6,219 bases of DNA from Nitriliruptoraceae bacterium (GTDB taxonomy: Bacteria > Actinomycetota > Nitriliruptoria > Nitriliruptorales > Nitriliruptoraceae), in assembly GCA_007131525.1 (NCBI GenBank), contig SLQK01000269.1, positions 1 to 6,219 on the forward strand. Reading direction: 5' to 3'. Shown here one piece after another: positions 5,730 to 6,219 of the stretch. A program made the position numbers and the translations under genes. The first letter of the stretch is position 1. Each line of letters opens with the position of its first letter. The notes beneath the pieces were generated by a model. That model ran no database searches and was not told the origin of the DNA. It saw nothing but the letters and a program-made list of their open reading frames with translations.

Positions 5730-5989
5730 CCGCTGCCCCGGGGGTGCTCGGTGACCGGTGCGGGCTCGATCCGCAGCGCGTCCTCCCGGGAGCACCACCG
5801 GCAGGTGACCGCCTCCACCGTGGCGGTCAGCACCTCCTCCTCGTCGACCGCCGGCGTCCCGCCGAGATCGAAGTGCAGGTACCGACGGGTCCGCGCGGTC
5901 GTCACGACGTCGAAGCGGGTCACGTTGCCGCACCCGTCACAGCGGTAGCGCTCACCGGGGGCGAGGGGCCGGGTCAGGTCCTGTGCCAC
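5726..5989 (-). CDS. Small four-cysteine (zinc-ribbon-like) conserved actinobacterial protein
   Basis: An 87-residue protein with two CxxC pairs: YRCDGCGNVTRFDV (Cys17, Cys20) and VTCRWC (Cys63, Cys66). Together they probably bind one zinc. Between them, about 29-60 contains TTARTRRYLHFDLGG followed by an acidic DEEEV turn. I recognise this pattern (CGNxTRFDV ... RTRxxxHF ... DEEV ... CRWC) from short uncharacterised actinobacterial proteins; no function is established that I know of. The start is GTG 5987-5989, with GGAG on the minus strand (5995-5998) 5 bases upstream. The stop overlaps the start of the NYN gene, so the two are co-translated, which suggests the protein may act with the NYN RNase, for example in binding RNA or protein. 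That link is inference. It has no signal peptide or membrane segment. Gene reality is well supported; function is open. Confidence 0.82.
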   Translation of the reverse strand: MAQDLTRPLAPGERYRCDGCGNVTRFDVVTTARTRRYLHFDLGGTPAVDEEEVLTATVEAVTCRWCSREDALRIEPAPVTEHPRGSG

Positions 5990-6001
5990 GGGGACTCCGA
6001 A

Positions 6002-6029
6002 GGGGTGGTGGGTGGTGGGATGCCGGGGG
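6002..6029 (+). repeat. G-quadruplex-type motif with GGGTGGT tandem repeat
   Basis: On the plus strand there are four runs of at least three G: 6002-6005, 6010-6012, 6017-6019 and 6025-6029, separated by TGGT, TGGT and ATGCC. This fits the standard G3+N1-7 quadruplex pattern. The first part is also a 7-base tandem repeat, GGGTGGT twice plus GGG (6003-6019). It fills most of the 54-base gap (5990-6043) before the small zinc-protein gene, on the template strand of the leftward operon, so the message carries the C-rich copy. No other convincing promoter element is visible in this gap. Confidence 0.5.
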
Positions 6030-6043
6030 CGTGCCGAGCCCTC

Positions 6044-6219
6044 TCACCCCTCGTCGCGGTCACGGGCGCGGCGGGGCTGCCCGGCCGTCAACCAGGTCGG
6101 CTCATCGACCAAGGCGGTCGGTTGGTCCGGGGGGACGAGCGCGGCCGGGTCCGGGGTGAACCAGGCCCCCTCCGCCGTGGCCGGGAACCCACCGACCGAC
6201 AGCGTCGCGGGATCGGCGC
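6044..6219 (-). CDS. Unidentified protein, C-terminal 57 codons (cut by window edge)
   Basis: A leftward reading frame enters from the right edge and ends at TGA 6044-6046. The 57 visible residues include SVGGFPATAEGAWFTPDPAA, then LVPPDQPTALVDEPTWLTAG and a charged tail ending RARDRDEG. Codon third positions are mostly G or C, which fits the neighbouring genes. The other two minus-strand frames read poorly. I do not recognise the family: the segment is rich in Pro, Ala and Asp with three scattered aromatic residues, and looks like a loosely folded C-terminus. It lies 54 bases upstream of the small zinc-protein gene in the same direction, so it may or may not share its transcript. Confidence 0.55.
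   Translation of the reverse strand, partial: ADPATLSVGGFPATAEGAWFTPDPAALVPPDQPTALVDEPTWLTAGQPRRARDRDEG

Noticed and set aside
5730..5933. N-terminal extension of the NYN frame by 68 codons
   Set aside because: It lies inside the zinc-protein gene in another frame and has shadow-like composition. GTG 5729 overlaps the upstream stop exactly as at the other junctions.
4815..5948. A 377-codon open frame on the plus strand
   Set aside because: It is antisense to the NYN gene, which has a clear domain structure. Its own product is low-complexity and matches nothing I recognise.
1..6219. tRNA or rRNA genes, CRISPR arrays, insertion sequences, attachment sites
   Set aside because: No cloverleaf, spaced direct-repeat array, transposase or integrase motif, or terminal inverted repeats were seen on either strand.

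Overview
The window is very GC-rich DNA, densely coded, with strong third-position G/C bias. Every start codon I could place is GTG, and genes within an operon overlap by four bases. With a PimB-type phosphatidylinositol-mannoside mannosyltransferase present, this points to an actinomycete chromosome (Actinomycetota). I cannot name the genus; a lineage away from Mycobacterium or Corynebacterium, or a deep branch, is possible. I see no RNA gene, mobile element, CRISPR array or phage signature.

Layout. Bases 1-1409 are a leftward operon: an alpha/beta-hydrolase of the carboxylesterase/monoacylglycerol-lipase type, then an SRPBCC-fold protein, then the first 42 codons of a zinc-ribbon protein cut by the left edge. 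Bases 1410-1517 are a divergent promoter region. Bases 1518-3425 are one rightward gene encoding a membrane protein with about 13 segments and a C-terminal endonuclease/exonuclease/phosphatase (EEP) fold. It ends 7 bases from the end of the next, convergent operon, with a candidate two-way terminator across the junction. Bases 3433-5989 are a second leftward operon: a small four-cysteine protein, a coiled-coil plus NYN (YacP-like) putative RNase, and the pimB-type glycosyltransferase. After a 54-base gap with a G-rich quadruplex-type motif, bases 6044-6219 hold the 3' end of another leftward gene that I do not recognise.

How the genes may fit together. PimB adds a mannose to phosphatidylinositol monomannoside at the inner face of the membrane. 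The hydrolase, the SRPBCC protein (a lipid-binding fold) and the membrane-EEP protein could all plausibly act on lipids, so a cell-envelope lipid neighbourhood is reasonable but is inference. The NYN protein and the zinc-ribbon proteins look like RNA- or regulation-related housekeeping genes.

The most interesting item is the membrane-EEP protein. Its C-terminal domain keeps the EEP fold landmarks but has lost almost every catalytic and metal-binding residue, so it looks like an extracytoplasmic pseudoenzyme. Its layout recalls eukaryotic CWH43, which remodels phosphatidylinositol-based anchors, and it lies beside a phosphatidylinositol-mannoside gene.
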